Positions 1 through 10,359 of a DNA stretch of 64,000 nt are shown piece by piece. How positions within the stretch are numbered: the stretch's first letter is position 1; each line of letters begins with the position of its first letter. Origin of the DNA: Paracoccus aestuarii (GTDB taxonomy: Bacteria > Pseudomonadota > Alphaproteobacteria > Rhodobacterales > Rhodobacteraceae); assembly GCF_028553885.1 (NCBI RefSeq), contig NZ_CP067169.1, forward strand, positions 248,001 to 312,000, written 5' to 3'. Under the pieces are notes generated by a model. It saw only the letters and a program-made list of their open reading frames with translations. It was not told the DNA's origin and did not search any database. The position numbers and the translations under genes are program-made.

Positions 1-2
1 AA

Positions 3-1187
3 ACGACGACCACCCATGCCGAGCGCATGCGTGCGATGCCCGACCGTTTCATCCACCGCCAGACCACCGCGAACCAGATCCGCTTCACCACGGTCGAACT
101 GAGCGAGCTGGAGACCCGCATCCTGAACGCCCGCGATCGCGCGCTGGAGATCGAGCGCGCCGTCTTCGACCGCCTGCGTGCCGCGATCCTGGACCGCGCC
201 GCGCTGATCGGACAGGCGGCGCGTGCGCTGGCCGAGATCGATCTGGCCGGGGCCTTCGCCGATCTGGCCTCGGGCGAGGGCTGGGTGCGCCCGCGCATCG
301 ATGACAGCCGCGCCTTCGTCATCGACGGGGGCCGCCACCCGGTCGTGGAACGCGCGCTGCGCCGCAAGGCGGAAAGCTTCGTCGCCAATGATTGCGACCT
401 GACCAAGGGGACGACGCCCGCGATCTGGCTGCTGACCGGGCCGAACATGGCCGGGAAATCGACCTTTCTGCGCCAGAACGCGCTGATCGCGGTGCTGGCG
501 CAGGCCGGGGCCTTCGTGCCCGCACGCGCGGCCCATATCGGGCTGGTCAGCCAGCTGTTTTCGCGCGTGGGCGCCGCCGACGATCTGGCGCGGGGCCGGT
601 CCACCTTCATGGTCGAGATGGTCGAGACGGCCGCGATCCTGAACCAGGCCGATGACCGCGCGCTGGTGATCCTGGACGAGATCGGGCGCGGTACCTCGAC
701 CTGGGACGGGCTGTCGATCGCTTGGGCGGTGATGGAGCATCTGCAGGCCGCGAACCGCTGCCGTGCCCTGTTCGCCACGCATTACCATGAGATGACGGCG
801 CTGTCGGCCAAGCTGGACGGCGTCGAGAACGCCACCGTTGCCGTGCGCGAATGGGAGGGCGAGGTGATCTTCCTCCACGAGGTCCGAAAGGGCGCGGCCG
901 ATCGCAGCTATGGCGTGCAGGTCGCGCGGCTGGCGGGCCTGCCCGCATCGGTCGTGGATCGCGCCCGCACCGTCCTTGACGCGCTGGAATCGGGCGAGCG
1001 TCAGTCGGCCCGGCCCATGGCGCTGATCGACGACCTGCCGCTGTTCCGCGCCGCCCCGCCGCCCGCGCCGAAGGCCCGTCCGCTGGATGACCGCCTGAAG
1101 GCCGTCCATCCCGACGCCCTGTCCCCGCGCGAGGCGCTGGACCTGATCTATGAATTGAAAGCCCTGTCCGAGGAGACGCGCCCATGA
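3..1187 (+). CDS. mutS: DNA mismatch repair protein MutS (5'-truncated by window)
   Basis: C-terminal part of the mismatch-recognition ATPase MutS. The frame is open from base 3 and the N-terminal mismatch-binding domains lie before the window. What remains is the end of the clamp/lever region followed by the ABC-type ATPase: Walker [10 protein letters not shown] (bases 438-464), Walker [17 protein letters not shown] (about 662-709) and the FATHYHEM signature (about 770-793), then the C-terminal dimerisation helices. All ATPase motifs are intact. The stop overlaps the aroC start as ATGA, so the two genes are probably co-transcribed and translationally coupled, although the functions are unrelated. 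Confidence 0.97.
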   Translation, partial: TTTTHAERMRAMPDRFIHRQTTANQIRFTTVELSELETRILNARDRALEIERAVFDRLRAAILDRAALIGQAARALAEIDLAGAFADLASGEGWVRPRIDDSRAFVIDGGRHPVVERALRRKAESFVANDCDLTKGTTPAIWLLTGPNMAGKSTFLRQNALIAVLAQAGAFVPARAAHIGLVSQLFSRVGAADDLARGRSTFMVEMVETAAILNQADDRALVILDEIGRGTSTWDGLSIAWAVMEHLQAANRCRALFATHYHEMTALSAKLDGVENATVAVREWEGEVIFLHEVRKGAADRSYGVQVARLAGLPASVVDRARTVLDALESGERQSARPMALIDDLPLFRAAPPPAPKARPLDDRLKAVHPDALSPREALDLIYELKALSEETRP

Positions 1188-2284
1188 GCTACAACACCTT
1201 CGGCCGCGAGTTCCGCTTTACCACCTGGGGCGAAAGCCACGGCCCCGCCCTTGGCGCGACGGTGGACGGCGTGCCGCCCGGCGTGCCCCTGACGAAAGAC
1301 TACATCCAGCGCTTCATGGACCGCCGCCGCCCCGGCACGTCGAAACACACCACGCAGCGGCGCGAGCCCGACCAGGTGCGCATCCTGTCCGGCGTCTTCG
1401 AGGGCGTCACCACCGGCACGTCGATCCAGCTGATGATCGAGAATACCGACCAGCGGTCCAAGGATTACGGCGACATCGCCACCAGTTTCCGTCCGGGGCA
1501 TGCGGACATCACCTATCACCTGAAATACGGGGTGCGCGATTATCGCGGCGGGGGCCGATCATCCGCGCGTGAGACGGCGGCGCGGGTCGCGGCGGGCGCG
1601 GTGGCACAGGCGGTGCTAGGAGCGCTGGTGCCGGACCTGAAGATCACCGGTTACATGGTGCAGATGGGGGCGATGCATCTTGACCGCGCGCGGCTGGACC
1701 TGTCGGCGGTGGACGACAATCCCTTCTTTCTGCCCGATGCGGACGCTGTTCAGGCCTGGTCCGATTATCTGGACGGTATCCGCAAGGATCAGAACAGCGT
1801 CGGCGCAGCGATAGAGGTCTGCGTTCAGGGCTGCCCCGCGGGCCTCGGCGCGCCGGTCTATGCCAAGCTGGATACCGATCTGGCCGCCGCGATGATGTCG
1901 ATCAATGCCGTGAAGGCGGTCGAGATCGGCGAGGGCATGGCCTCCGCCGCGCTGACCGGCGTGGACAATGCCGATGAGATCCGCATGGGGCCGGACGGGC
2001 CGGAATTCCTGTCGAACCACGCGGGCGGGATCCTGGGCGGGATATCCACGGGTCAGGACATCGTGGTGCGCTTCGCGATCAAGCCGACCAGCTCGATCAC
2101 GACACCTCGCCGGTCCATCAATGCGCGCGGAGAGGAGATCGACGTCATCACCAAGGGCCGCCACGACCCCTGCGTGGGCATCCGCGCCGTGCCGGTGGCC
2201 GAGGCGATGGCGGCCTGCGTGATCCTGGACCACCTGCTGATGGACCGGGCGCAGACCGGCGGGGTTCGCGGTCAGATCGGCTGA
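1184..2284 (+). CDS. aroC: Chorismate synthase
   Basis: Catalyses the last shikimate-pathway step, 5-enolpyruvylshikimate-3-phosphate to chorismate, using reduced FMN as cofactor. The 366-residue length is normal. Family signatures are present: [14 protein letters not shown] near the N-terminus, [17 protein letters not shown] at about residues 47-63, [20 protein letters not shown] at about 105-124 (with RSSARETA following), and [17 protein letters not shown] near the C-terminus. The ATG overlaps the mutS stop (ATGA). The last 13 bases overlap the end of the convergent ribokinase-like gene, so neither gene can have a private terminator within its own 3' spacer. Confidence 0.98.
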   Translation: MSYNTFGREFRFTTWGESHGPALGATVDGVPPGVPLTKDYIQRFMDRRRPGTSKHTTQRREPDQVRILSGVFEGVTTGTSIQLMIENTDQRSKDYGDIATSFRPGHADITYHLKYGVRDYRGGGRSSARETAARVAAGAVAQAVLGALVPDLKITGYMVQMGAMHLDRARLDLSAVDDNPFFLPDADAVQAWSDYLDGIRKDQNSVGAAIEVCVQGCPAGLGAPVYAKLDTDLAAAMMSINAVKAVEIGEGMASAALTGVDNADEIRMGPDGPEFLSNHAGGILGGISTGQDIVVRFAIKPTSSITTPRRSINARGEEIDVITKGRHDPCVGIRAVPVAEAMAACVILDHLLMDRAQTGGVRGQIG

Positions 2285-3147
2285 TCGTCCAGAAACGCGT
2301 CGACCTCGGCGCGGGTGGGGATGGCGTCGCCCGCCCCCGCCCGCGTGACCTTCAGCGCCGCCGCGCCCGAGGCCAGCCGCAGCGCCTGCGGGATGGTCAG
2401 GCCCTGATCCAGCCCGGCGGCGAAATAGCCCGCGAAGGTGTCGCCCGCCCCGGTCGTGTCCACCGCATCCACCCGGAACGAGGCCTGCCGGTGGATCGCG
2501 CCCGTGGTCAGGTCGCGATATTCCGCGCCCTCGGCCCCGCGGGTGATCAGCAGGCCTTGGACCGGAACCTCGGGCATTTCGGCAAAGAGCTGATCAGCCT
2601 CGCCCGCATTCATCGCCAGGACAGAGACATGGGGCAGCACGGCCTGCACCGCCTCCAGATCGAAGGGCGCGGCGGAATAGACCACCCGCGCGCCCCGTGC
2701 CTGCGCGGCCCGGGCGGCGGCAAGCTGGCCGTTCGTCTCGTTCTGCAGCAGCAGCGTGTCCTCGGGGCCGATCGCCGCCAAGGCCCGGTCCAGCCCTTGG
2801 TCGTCGATGGCGCGGTTCGCGCCGGGATGGATGACGATGGCGTTTTCGGCCCCCGCATCGACCAGGATGATCGCATGGCCGGTCGGCTGATCGGCCAGCC
2901 GGGCGACGCCGGCCATGTCGACGCCCGCTTCCGACAGGCGGTCGGCGACCCAGCCATCGGCATCCCCCATCGCGCCCAGATGCCGGGTAGCGGAACCCGC
3001 GCGGGCGGCGGCGACCGACTGGTTGGCGCCCTTGCCGCCCAGGCCCTGGGCGCGGCTGCGGGCGGCCAGGGTTTCGCCCGGGCGGGGCAGGTGGTCCAGC
3101 CGATAGACCAGGTCGATATTGATGGATCCCAGGTTCCAGATGGCCAT
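2272..3147 (-). CDS. rbsK: PfkB-family sugar kinase, probable ribokinase
   Basis: Phosphorylates a sugar, most likely ribose at O5, with ATP. The N-terminus [20 protein letters not shown] matches PfkB kinases, [15 protein letters not shown] is the first family signature, and [17 protein letters not shown] near the C-terminus carries the catalytic Asp and anion hole. I chose the start at 3147 ([10 protein letters not shown]) because it places the conserved first strand at the N-terminus; an ATG at 3177 would add ten unconserved residues. No ribose transporter or regulator is adjacent, so the substrate is inferred from the family only. It lies downstream of the pet operon but is separated from it by a strong hairpin. 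Confidence 0.8.
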   Translation of the reverse strand: MAIWNLGSINIDLVYRLDHLPRPGETLAARSRAQGLGGKGANQSVAAARAGSATRHLGAMGDADGWVADRLSEAGVDMAGVARLADQPTGHAIILVDAGAENAIVIHPGANRAIDDQGLDRALAAIGPEDTLLLQNETNGQLAAARAAQARGARVVYSAAPFDLEAVQAVLPHVSVLAMNAGEADQLFAEMPEVPVQGLLITRGAEGAEYRDLTTGAIHRQASFRVDAVDTTGAGDTFAGYFAAGLDQGLTIPQALRLASGAAALKVTRAGAGDAIPTRAEVDAFLDDQPI

Positions 3148-3211
3148 GTCGCGCCCCCCCGCATGTGACGCGGTCATGTGACCGCCCGCGCGGGGCCTTG
3201 TCCAGAACGAA

Positions 3212-3235
3212 AAACGCGCCCCGGGGGGCGCGTTT
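3212..3235 (-). terminator. Rho-independent terminator of the petABC operon
   Basis: An 11-bp perfect inverted repeat, AAACGCGCCCC (3212-3222) and GGGGCGCGTTT (3225-3235). Read on the minus strand it is followed by a short T run (GCGTTTTTCG). It sits 24 bases beyond the petC stop and before the rbsK start. Confidence 0.8.
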
Positions 3236-3258
3236 CGATGGCGGGGATCCGGTGGGGA

Positions 3259-4050
3259 TCAGGGCTTCAGCTTGTCCTTGTGTGGCGCCCAGAGACGCTT
3301 GTTCACCAGATAGAGCAGCACCGTCAGCAGCAGCAGCACCAGGACCGAGACCAGGCCCACGGCCTTGCGGTCCATCATCTTGGGCTCGGCCGTCCACATC
3401 AGGAAGGCGGCCACGTCCATCGACATCTGGTCGACCGTGGCAGGGGTGCCGTCCTCGTAGGTGACGCGGTCATCCGACAGCGGGGCGGCCATGCTGATCC
3501 AGCCGCCGGGGAAGGCGGTGTTCTCATGCAGCAGGGTGCCCGCCTGCTCCTGGTCGCGGCCGGTATAGCCGGTCAGCAGGGCATGCAGATATTCCGGCCC
3601 GCCCATGCCGCGGATCAGCTGGTTGATGCCCAGACCGTAGGGGCCGTGAAAGCCCGCACGCGCCTTGGCCATCAGCGACAGGTCCGGACCCATCCCGTCG
3701 CCCGCGACGGTCGGGAAATGGTCGGTCAGGGTGCGCGGACGCTCCTCGCCCAGGGCCTCGTCCCAGATCGGCAGCAGCTCGGCCGCATAGGCGCGGACCT
3801 GATCCTCGGGCAGGCCCGGCCCCGAGGGGTCGGCCAGCGTGCGGATCGGCACGTATTGCAGGCCGTGGCAGGCCGAGCAGACCTCGGTATAGACCTGAAG
3901 ACCGCGCTGCAGCTGGAACTGGTCAAACGAACCGAAGGGGCCCTCGAAGGAAAAATCGACATCCTCGATATGCCCGACCTCGCCTGCGGCCATCGCAGCA
4001 CCGGGCAGCCCGAGGGCCGTGATGGCGGCGATCGCGATTGCTTTCAGCAT
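3259..4050 (-). CDS. petC: Cytochrome c1 of the bc1 complex
   Basis: Membrane-anchored c-type cytochrome that passes electrons from the Rieske protein to soluble cytochrome c. It has a cleavable signal peptide ([21 protein letters not shown]), heme attachment motif [10 protein letters not shown], a likely axial Met in [13 protein letters not shown], and a C-terminal membrane anchor ([17 protein letters not shown]). The start at 4050 is preferred because GAGAGG lies about ten bases upstream; an ATG at 4068 overlaps the petB stop but has no ribosome binding site. The long acidic N-terminal insert of Paracoccus denitrificans c1 is absent. Third gene of petABC. Confidence 0.96.
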   Translation of the reverse strand: MLKAIAIAAITALGLPGAAMAAGEVGHIEDVDFSFEGPFGSFDQFQLQRGLQVYTEVCSACHGLQYVPIRTLADPSGPGLPEDQVRAYAAELLPIWDEALGEERPRTLTDHFPTVAGDGMGPDLSLMAKARAGFHGPYGLGINQLIRGMGGPEYLHALLTGYTGRDQEQAGTLLHENTAFPGGWISMAAPLSDDRVTYEDGTPATVDQMSMDVAAFLMWTAEPKMMDRKAVGLVSVLVLLLLTVLLYLVNKRLWAPHKDKLKP

Positions 4051-4064
4051 CTTGCTTGGTCCTC

Positions 4065-5405
4065 TCATTCGGCAGGCTGCGTCAGGCTGGTCCCACCAAC
4101 CTTGGGCGCGTAATGTGCGTTATAGTCTTCCTCGATGGTGGCGGGCATCGGCTCGGGCTTCTCGATCACGCCCAGCAGGGGCAGGATGACCAGGAAATAG
4201 GCGAACCAATAGGCCGAACCGGCCAGCGCGATGTAGGGATAGATCCCCTCGGCCGGCATGGCGCCCGCCCACATCAGGATCATGAAGTCGGCGACCAGCA
4301 GCCAGAACCACCACTTGAACTGCGGGCGGTAGCGGCCCGAGCGAACGCGGCTGGTGTCCAGCCAAGGCGCCAGCGCCATGACCAGGATGGCGCCGAACAT
4401 GGCCAGCACGCCGAAGAAGGTCGAATCGATGATCCCGAAGGAGATGAAGTTGGTCAGCTGGACCAGCCACACATCGCCGTCGAAGGCGCGCAGGATCGCG
4501 TAGAAGGGCAGGAAGTACCATTCCGGCACGATATGCGCGGGCGTCGCCAGGGCGTTCGCCTCGATATAGTTGTCCGGGTGGCCCAGATAGTTCGGCATGA
4601 AGCCGACGATGGCGAAGAAGATGACCAGGATCAGCGCCAGCGCGAACAGGTCCTTGATCACGAAATAGGGCCAGAAGGGCAGGGTGTCCTTTTCGGCCTC
4701 TTCCTTGCTGGTGCGGCGCACCTCGATCCCGGTCGGGTTGTTGTTGCCCGTGGAATGGAAGGCCCAGATATGCACGATCACCAGGCCCGCGATGATGAAG
4801 GGCAGCAGGTAATGCAGCGAGAAGAAGCGGTTCAGCGTCGCGTTGCCGACCGCGGGCCCGCCCAGCAGCCAGGTCTGGATGGATTCGCCCACCCCCGGGA
4901 TCGCGCCGAAGAGGCCGGTGATCACGGTCGCGCCCCAGAAGGACATCTGGCCCCAAGGCAGCACATAGCCCATGAAGGCCGTGGCCATCATCAGCAGATA
5001 GATCAGCATGCCGATGATCCAGGTCACCTCGCGCGGGGCCTTGTAGCTGCCGTAGTAGAGGCCGCGGAAGATGTGCAGATAGACGGCGACGAAGAACAGC
5101 GACGCGCCGTTCATGTGGATGTAGCGGAGCATGTGCCCGCCATTCACGTTGCGCATGATGTGTTCGACGCTGGCGAAGGCCATGTCGACATGCGGCGTGT
5201 AATGCATCGCCAGGACGATGCCGGTGATGATCTGCAGCGCTAGGCAGAAGACCAGGACGATGCCCCAGATCCACATCCAGTTCAGGTTCTTGGGCGTGGG
5301 GATCATCAGCGTGTCATAGAGCAGCCCCGCCACCGGAAGGCGGCGGTGCAGCCAGCGCTCGAAGCCCGACTTGGGCTCGTAGTGATCGTGCGGAATTCCG
5401 GCCAT
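4065..5405 (-). CDS. petB: Cytochrome b of the bc1 complex
   Basis: Core membrane subunit carrying hemes bL and bH and the Qo and Qi quinone sites. It is 446 residues, close to Rhodobacter cytochrome b. Visible are the heme-ligand helices ([37 protein letters not shown]), the Qo-site PEWY motif in [16 protein letters not shown], and about eight membrane spans. The start is [14 protein letters not shown] at 5405 with a GAGGGGGG ribosome binding site just upstream; the frame stays open further back but only as a shadow of petA. It follows petA by 10 bases and precedes petC by 14. Confidence 0.98.
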   Translation of the reverse strand: MAGIPHDHYEPKSGFERWLHRRLPVAGLLYDTLMIPTPKNLNWMWIWGIVLVFCLALQIITGIVLAMHYTPHVDMAFASVEHIMRNVNGGHMLRYIHMNGASLFFVAVYLHIFRGLYYGSYKAPREVTWIIGMLIYLLMMATAFMGYVLPWGQMSFWGATVITGLFGAIPGVGESIQTWLLGGPAVGNATLNRFFSLHYLLPFIIAGLVIVHIWAFHSTGNNNPTGIEVRRTSKEEAEKDTLPFWPYFVIKDLFALALILVIFFAIVGFMPNYLGHPDNYIEANALATPAHIVPEWYFLPFYAILRAFDGDVWLVQLTNFISFGIIDSTFFGVLAMFGAILVMALAPWLDTSRVRSGRYRPQFKWWFWLLVADFMILMWAGAMPAEGIYPYIALAGSAYWFAYFLVILPLLGVIEKPEPMPATIEEDYNAHYAPKVGGTSLTQPAE

Positions 5406-5415
5406 TGGTCCCCCC

Positions 5416-5979
5416 TCAGCCCAGCTGGATGGTGGTGTCGTTGATGAACGACGCCACGGGAATATGCATGTTCTGCGGCGCGGGGCCGCGACGGATGCGG
5501 CCGGCCGTGTCGTAATGGCTGCCGTGGCAGGGGCAGAACCAGCCGCCGAAATCGCCCGCGCCGTCGCCGATGGGCACGCAGCCCAGATGGGTGCAGACGC
5601 CGATCTGGACCAGCCATTCGCCGGTCTCGTCCAGCGCGCGGTTCGCGTCGGTGGCCGGCGCGTTGTCGCCGACATTGGGGTTCTGCGCGTTGCGGTCCAC
5701 CAGCTCGTTCAGCTCGACCGCGCGGCCGGCCTCGATCTCCTCGGGGGTGCGGCGGCGGATGAACACGGGCTTGCCCAGGAACAGGACGGTGATCTGCGAT
5801 CCGGGCGCGACGCCCGCGACATCGACCTGGATCGAGGCTAGGGCCTGGACGTCGGCCGAGGGGTTCATCTGGTTCACAAGCGTCCAGGCGGCGGCACCGG
5901 CGGCCACCGTGCCTGCTCCCGCCGTGGCATAGTAGAGGAAATCCCTCCGGGTGCCTACGTGGTCATCTGCGTGGGACAC
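5416..5979 (-). CDS. petA: Rieske iron-sulfur protein of the bc1 complex
   Basis: The 2Fe-2S subunit that accepts an electron from ubiquinol at the Qo site. At 187 residues it has a Tat-type N-terminal anchor ([14 protein letters not shown]) and both cluster-binding boxes, CTHLGC and CPCHGSHY. The start codon is GTG at 5979; there is no in-frame ATG before the conserved twin-arginine region, and GGAG lies about ten bases upstream. First gene of the minus-strand petABC operon. The 211-base spacer to radC holds a possible promoter. Confidence 0.97.
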   Translation of the reverse strand: MSHADDHVGTRRDFLYYATAGAGTVAAGAAAWTLVNQMNPSADVQALASIQVDVAGVAPGSQITVLFLGKPVFIRRRTPEEIEAGRAVELNELVDRNAQNPNVGDNAPATDANRALDETGEWLVQIGVCTHLGCVPIGDGAGDFGGWFCPCHGSHYDTAGRIRRGPAPQNMHIPVASFINDTTIQLG

Positions 5980-6058
5980 GGGTCATACTCCAATTCAGGC
6001 CGAGAAGGGGCCGATACGACATTCCGGGCCGCGTCCGAACGCAGCCTTCGCGGGGGCG

Positions 6059-6087
6059 GTTCTAGCCCTCAATTTCCCGTCAGTCCA
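6059..6087 (-). promoter_or_regulatory. petA: Possible sigma70-type promoter for petABC
   Basis: On the minus strand TGGACT (6082-6087) and TAGAAC (6059-6064) are separated by 17 bases. Each matches its consensus box at four of six positions. It lies 80 bases before the petA start. The match is weak, and I see no other candidate in the 5980-6190 spacer. Confidence 0.35.
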
Positions 6088-6190
6088 GATGATAACCCGT
6101 GCAACCCCTACGCAAATCGCCGCATCCGGCGGATTCGCCACGCCGTTCCGTATGGTCACTGCGGCAGGGTGTCGCGGTTGCAGGCCGCCG

Positions 6191-6967
6191 TCACAACAGC
6201 CCTTCCGAGCGAAAGCTGAGTTCGCGCGACTTGCCGATGATCAGGTGGTCGTGGATGGTGATTCCCATGCTGTCGGCGGCTTGGGCGATGCGCGCGGTCA
6301 TGGTGATGTCGCTGTCGGACGGCGTGGGATCGCCCGAGGGGTGGTTGTGCACCAGGATCAGCGCCGAGGCGTTCAGCTCCAGCGCGCGGCGGATGATCTC
6401 GCGCGGGTAGACGGGGACATGATCGACCGTGCCGCGGGACTGTTCCTCATCGGCGATCAGCACGTTCTTGCGGTCCAGATAGAGCACGCGGAACTGCTCG
6501 ATCTCGCGATGGGCCATGGCGGTGTGGCAGTAATCCAGCAGCGACTGCCAGCTGGACAGGACGGGGCGGTGCATGATCCGGGCGCGGGCCATGCGCTGCG
6601 CCGCTGCCTCGACGATCTTCAGTTCGGTGACGATGGCGGGGCCCACGCCCTCGACCGCCTGCAGGCGGGCGGGCGGGGCGGTGATGACGCGGTTGAAATC
6701 GCCGAAGGTCTCGATCAGGCGGCGGGCCAGGGGCTTGACGTCCTGGCGCGGGATGGCGCGGAACAGCACCAGCTCCAGCAACTCGTAATCGGGCATCGCC
6801 CCGGCGCCGCCCTGCATGAAGCGGTCGCGCAGCCGCGCCCGGTGATCGGCCAGATAGGAGGGCGCGCCGCGCCGCCCCGCGACGGGCGGCGTGTCCAGCG
6901 CCACGTCATCGGGGGCGGGCTGGAACAGCGGCAGGGGCATTTCGCCAAAGGAACGATTCGGGTCCAT
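6191..6967 (-). CDS. radC: RadC family JAB1/MPN-fold protein
   Basis: Member of the RadC/YicR family, whose cellular role is not settled despite the name. The N-terminal half has a helix-hairpin-helix region (LQAVEGVGPAIVTELKIVEA, about residues 103-122). The C-terminal half has the metalloprotease-like JAMM motif HNHPSGDPTPSDSD (about 209-222) with an upstream conserved Glu region. The 258-residue length is normal. No clear Shine-Dalgarno precedes the ATG at 6967, so MPLPLFQ at residue 10 is an alternative start. It follows dnaJ by 42 bases on the same strand. Confidence 0.88.
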   Translation of the reverse strand: MDPNRSFGEMPLPLFQPAPDDVALDTPPVAGRRGAPSYLADHRARLRDRFMQGGAGAMPDYELLELVLFRAIPRQDVKPLARRLIETFGDFNRVITAPPARLQAVEGVGPAIVTELKIVEAAAQRMARARIMHRPVLSSWQSLLDYCHTAMAHREIEQFRVLYLDRKNVLIADEEQSRGTVDHVPVYPREIIRRALELNASALILVHNHPSGDPTPSDSDITMTARIAQAADSMGITIHDHLIIGKSRELSFRSEGLL

Positions 6968-7009
6968 GCCGCCAGCATGGCCCGAACCGGTTAACGCGGG
7001 GTTAAGACC

Positions 7010-8173
7010 TCAGCGGGTCATCCCGTCCCAGAAGCTTTTCACCTTGTCGAAGAACCCGTCCGATTGCGGGCTGTTATCGGCCTTCTCGGCCTCGAACTCG
7101 CGCAGCAGCTCGCGCTGGCGGGTGGTCAGGTTCACGGGCGTCTCGACCGTCAGCTCGATCAGCATGTCGCCGAAATCGCCCGCCGCGCCGGGGCCGTGGC
7201 GCAGGGGCGGCATGCCCTTGCCGCGCAGGCGCATCTGGCGGCCGGTCTGGCTGCCGGCGGGGACCTTGACGCGAGCGCGCCCGCCGTCGATCGTCGGCAC
7301 CTCGACCTCGCCGCCCAAGGCGGCGGTGGCCATGCTGACCGGCACCTGACAGGCCAGCATCTTGCCGTCGCGCAAGAAGATCGCGTGCTCGACCACCTCG
7401 ATGAAGATGTAGAGATCGCCCGTCGGCCCGCCGCGCAGCCCGGCCTCGCCCTCGCCGGCCAGGCGGATGCGGGTGCCGGTCTCGACGCCCGCGGGGATGT
7501 TGACCTGCAGCGCGCGGTCGCGTTCCATCCGGCCCGCGCCGTGGCAGGCCTTGCAGGGGTTCTTGACGATCTGGCCCGCGCCGCCGCAGGTCGGGCAGGT
7601 GCGCTCGACCGTGAAGAAGCCCTGCTGGGCGCGCACCTTGCCCATGCCCGCGCAGGTCGGGCAGGCGGCGGGCTGGCTGGCCCCTTCGGCGCCGGTGCCG
7701 CTGCATTCGCCGCAGGCGACCGAGCCGCGCACGGTGATCGGCTTCTGGACGCCCATATAGGCCTCCTCGAGGCTGACCCGCAGGTTGTAGCGCAGGTCCT
7801 GGCCGCGCTGTGCCCGGGCGCGTCCGCCGCCCCCGCCGCCGCGCCGGCCCATCATGTCGCCGAACAGGTCCTCGAAGACATCGGCGAAGGCCGCGCCGAA
7901 ATCGCCCGGATGCTGGCCGCGCCCGCCGCCGCCGCCGCCCATGCCGCCCTCGAAGGCGGCATGACCGAAGCGGTCATAGGCGGCCTTCTTGTGGTCGTCC
8001 TTCAGGCAGTCATAGGCCTCGTTCACTTCCTTGAAGCGGGCCTCGGCCGTGGCATCGTCCTGATTGCGGTCGGGATGCAGTTCCTTGGCCTTGCTGCGAT
8101 AGGCCTTCTTGATCTCGTCGGCCCCGGCCCCGCGCGTGACCCCGAGCACTTCGTAATAGCAACGCTTGCCCAT
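7010..8173 (-). CDS. dnaJ: Chaperone protein DnaJ
   Basis: Hsp40 co-chaperone that stimulates DnaK ATPase and delivers substrates. Type I architecture: J domain with HPD (KELHPDRNQ, about residues 32-40), Gly/Phe linker rich in [11 protein letters not shown], and four zinc-binding repeats ([32 protein letters not shown]), then the C-terminal substrate domains. The 387-residue length is normal. It follows dnaK by 79 bases with a hairpin between them that could reduce dnaJ expression relative to dnaK. Confidence 0.98.
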   Translation of the reverse strand: MGKRCYYEVLGVTRGAGADEIKKAYRSKAKELHPDRNQDDATAEARFKEVNEAYDCLKDDHKKAAYDRFGHAAFEGGMGGGGGGRGQHPGDFGAAFADVFEDLFGDMMGRRGGGGGGRARAQRGQDLRYNLRVSLEEAYMGVQKPITVRGSVACGECSGTGAEGASQPAACPTCAGMGKVRAQQGFFTVERTCPTCGGAGQIVKNPCKACHGAGRMERDRALQVNIPAGVETGTRIRLAGEGEAGLRGGPTGDLYIFIEVVEHAIFLRDGKMLACQVPVSMATAALGGEVEVPTIDGGRARVKVPAGSQTGRQMRLRGKGMPPLRHGPGAAGDFGDMLIELTVETPVNLTTRQRELLREFEAEKADNSPQSDGFFDKVKSFWDGMTR

Positions 8174-8204
8174 GTCTCGTCCTGTTCAGCTGCCCCAAAA
8201 GACA

Positions 8205-8230
8205 GGCCGGCCCGCTGCGACGGGCCGGCC
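8205..8230 (-). terminator. Hairpin between dnaK and dnaJ, partial terminator or mRNA stabiliser
   Basis: A 10-bp perfect stem, GGCCGGCCCG (8205-8214) and CGGGCCGGCC (8221-8230), with a 6-base loop. On the minus strand it is followed by TGTCTTTTGG, a poor T run, so partial read-through into dnaJ is likely. Hairpins at this place are common in dnaK-dnaJ operons. Confidence 0.55.
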
Positions 8231-8252
8231 CTTTTCGGGGAAGCGGCCCTGA

Positions 8253-10169
8253 TCAGCCGCGCTTCTTGTTTTCGCCCAGATCTTCGAAATCGGCGTCCAC
8301 GATGTCGCTGTCCACGTCGCGCGGGGAATCCGCATCGGCGGGGCCGGCATCGTCACCGCCCTGCTGCGACTTGTAGATCGCCTCGCCAAGCCGCATGGAC
8401 GCATCCATCACGTTCTGGATGCCCGAGCGGATCTTGCCCGCATCCTCGGACTTGACCGATTCCTCCAGCGCGCCGACGGCCAGTTCGATCGCCTCGACGG
8501 TCGAGCTGTCGACCTTGTCGCCATGCTCGTCCAGCGACTTCTTGGTCGAATGGATCAGGCTTTCGGCCTGGTTCTTGGCCTCGACCAGCTCGCGGCGGTT
8601 CTTGTCGGCATCGGCATTGGCCTCGGCATCCTTCACCATCCGGTCGATATCCTCGTCGGTCAGACCGCCCGAGGCCTGGATGGTGATGTTCTGCTCCTTG
8701 CCGGTGCCCTTGTCCTTGGCGCTGACCGAGACGATGCCGTTGGCGTCGATGTCGAAGGTCACCTCGATCTGCGGCATGCCGCGCGGCGCGGGCGGGATGT
8801 CCTCCAGGTTGAACTGGCCCAGCATCTTGTTGTCGGCGGCCATTTCCCGTTCGCCCTGGAAGACGCGGATGGTCACGGCGCCCTGGTTGTCCTCGGCGGT
8901 CGAGAAGATCTGCGACTTCTTGGTCGGGATGGTGGTGTTGCGGTCGATCAGGCGGGTGAAGACGCCGCCCAGGGTCTCGATTCCCAAGGACAGGGGCGTC
9001 ACGTCCAGCAGCACGACGTCCTTGACGTCACCCTGCAGCACGCCGGCCTGGATGGCGGCGCCGAGCGCCACGACCTCGTCGGGGTTCACGCCCTTGTGGG
9101 GCTCCTTGCCGAAGAATTCGGTGACCTCGGCCACGACCTTGGGCATGCGGGTCATGCCGCCGACCAGAACGACCTCGTCAATGTCGGATTTCGAACAGCC
9201 GGCATCCTTCAGCGCGTCGGCGACGGGCTTCATGGTGCGCTTGATCAGGTCGGCCACCAGGCTTTCCAGCTTGGCGCGGGTCAGCTTGACGACCAGGTGC
9301 AGCGGCGTGCCGCTGTTCTTGTCCATGCTGATGAAGGGCTGGTTGATCTCGGTCTGGCTGCTGCTGGACAGCTCGATCTTGGCCTTTTCCGCAGCTTCCT
9401 TCAGGCGCTGCAGGGCCATCTTGTCCTTGGACAGATCGACGCCGTGCTCCTTCTTGAACTCGTCGGCCAGGTAGTTGACGATCCGCATGTCGAAATCTTC
9501 GCCACCCAGGAAGGTGTCGCCATTCGTGGATTTCACCTCGAACAACCCGTCGTCGATTTCCAGGATGGTGATGTCGAAGGTCCCGCCGCCGAGGTCATAG
9601 ACCGCGATCGTCTTGGTTTCCTTCTTGTCCAGGCCGTAAGCCAGCGCGGCCGCGGTCGGCTCGTTGATGATGCGCAGGACCTCGAGGCCGGCGATCTTGC
9701 CCGCATCCTTGGTCGCCTGGCGCTGTGCGTCGTTGAAATAGGCGGGGACGGTGATCACGGCCTGGGTGACCTGTTCGCCCAGATAGGATTCGGCGGTTTC
9801 CTTCATCTTCTGGAGGATCATCGCGCTGACCTGCGCCGGAGAGTACTTCTCGCCCTTCACCTCGACCCAGGCATCGCCATTGCCGCCGTCGGTGATGGTA
9901 TAGGGGACCAGCTTGCGGTCCTTTTCCACGGCCTCGTCGCCCATGCGGCGGCCGATCAGGCGCTTGACGGCGAAGACGGTGTTGGTGGGGTTGGTCACGG
10001 CCTGACGCTTGGCGGGCTGGCCGACCAGACGCTCTCCATCCGTGAAGCCGACGATCGAGGGCGTCGTGCGCGCACCCTCGCTGTTCTCGATGACCTTGGG
10101 CTGGCTGCCGTCCATGATGGCGACGCAGCTGTTCGTGGTGCCGAGGTCGATGCCGATGACTTTGGACAT
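8253..10169 (-). CDS. dnaK: Chaperone protein DnaK (Hsp70)
   Basis: ATP-dependent chaperone for protein folding and heat-shock control. The N-terminus [15 protein letters not shown] fixes the start at 10169, with AAGAAAGG upstream. The ATPase domain shows the Hsp70 signatures [15 protein letters not shown] and [12 protein letters not shown]; the substrate domain and a charged C-terminal lid follow, ending in LGENKKRG. The 638-residue length is normal. The frame is open upstream of 10169, but that stretch is not conserved and contains the promoter. Confidence 0.98.
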   Translation of the reverse strand: MSKVIGIDLGTTNSCVAIMDGSQPKVIENSEGARTTPSIVGFTDGERLVGQPAKRQAVTNPTNTVFAVKRLIGRRMGDEAVEKDRKLVPYTITDGGNGDAWVEVKGEKYSPAQVSAMILQKMKETAESYLGEQVTQAVITVPAYFNDAQRQATKDAGKIAGLEVLRIINEPTAAALAYGLDKKETKTIAVYDLGGGTFDITILEIDDGLFEVKSTNGDTFLGGEDFDMRIVNYLADEFKKEHGVDLSKDKMALQRLKEAAEKAKIELSSSSQTEINQPFISMDKNSGTPLHLVVKLTRAKLESLVADLIKRTMKPVADALKDAGCSKSDIDEVVLVGGMTRMPKVVAEVTEFFGKEPHKGVNPDEVVALGAAIQAGVLQGDVKDVVLLDVTPLSLGIETLGGVFTRLIDRNTTIPTKKSQIFSTAEDNQGAVTIRVFQGEREMAADNKMLGQFNLEDIPPAPRGMPQIEVTFDIDANGIVSVSAKDKGTGKEQNITIQASGGLTDEDIDRMVKDAEANADADKNRRELVEAKNQAESLIHSTKKSLDEHGDKVDSSTVEAIELAVGALEESVKSEDAGKIRSGIQNVMDASMRLGEAIYKSQQGGDDAGPADADSPRDVDSDIVDADFEDLGENKKRG

Positions 10170-10281
10170 GTGTCTGAACCTTTCTTGCGGCGATATGTTA
10201 GGCTGCGGGTCCGTTGCGGCCCCCGAGGCCCGATCCCTTGCGTGAAACCGGTCCGGAACCGTCCGGGCCGTTCGGGGGTGT

Positions 10282-10309
10282 ATATAGGGATGCAATTCGG
10301 CCCCGCAAG
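10282..10309 (-). promoter_or_regulatory. dnaK: RpoH (sigma32)-type heat-shock promoter of dnaK
   Basis: On the minus strand CTTG (10306-10309) is followed after exactly 17 bases by CCTATAT (10282-10288). This fits the alphaproteobacterial RpoH consensus CTTG-N17/18-CYTATNT at every specified position. It lies 113 bases before the dnaK ATG, in the only spacer upstream of the gene. Confidence 0.7.
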
Positions 10310-10359
10310 CACCGGATCGGCCCAAAAACGGGCCGGACCGGAGCCGATCCGCGCGGTTT

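Noticed and set aside
5406..5675. N-terminally extended cytochrome b reading back into petA
   Set aside because: The upstream frame is a shadow of the Rieske gene; [14 protein letters not shown] with its ribosome binding site is the clear start.
6120..6190. Terminator after radC
   Set aside because: Only a bulged stem (AATCCGCC with GGCGATT) and no T run.
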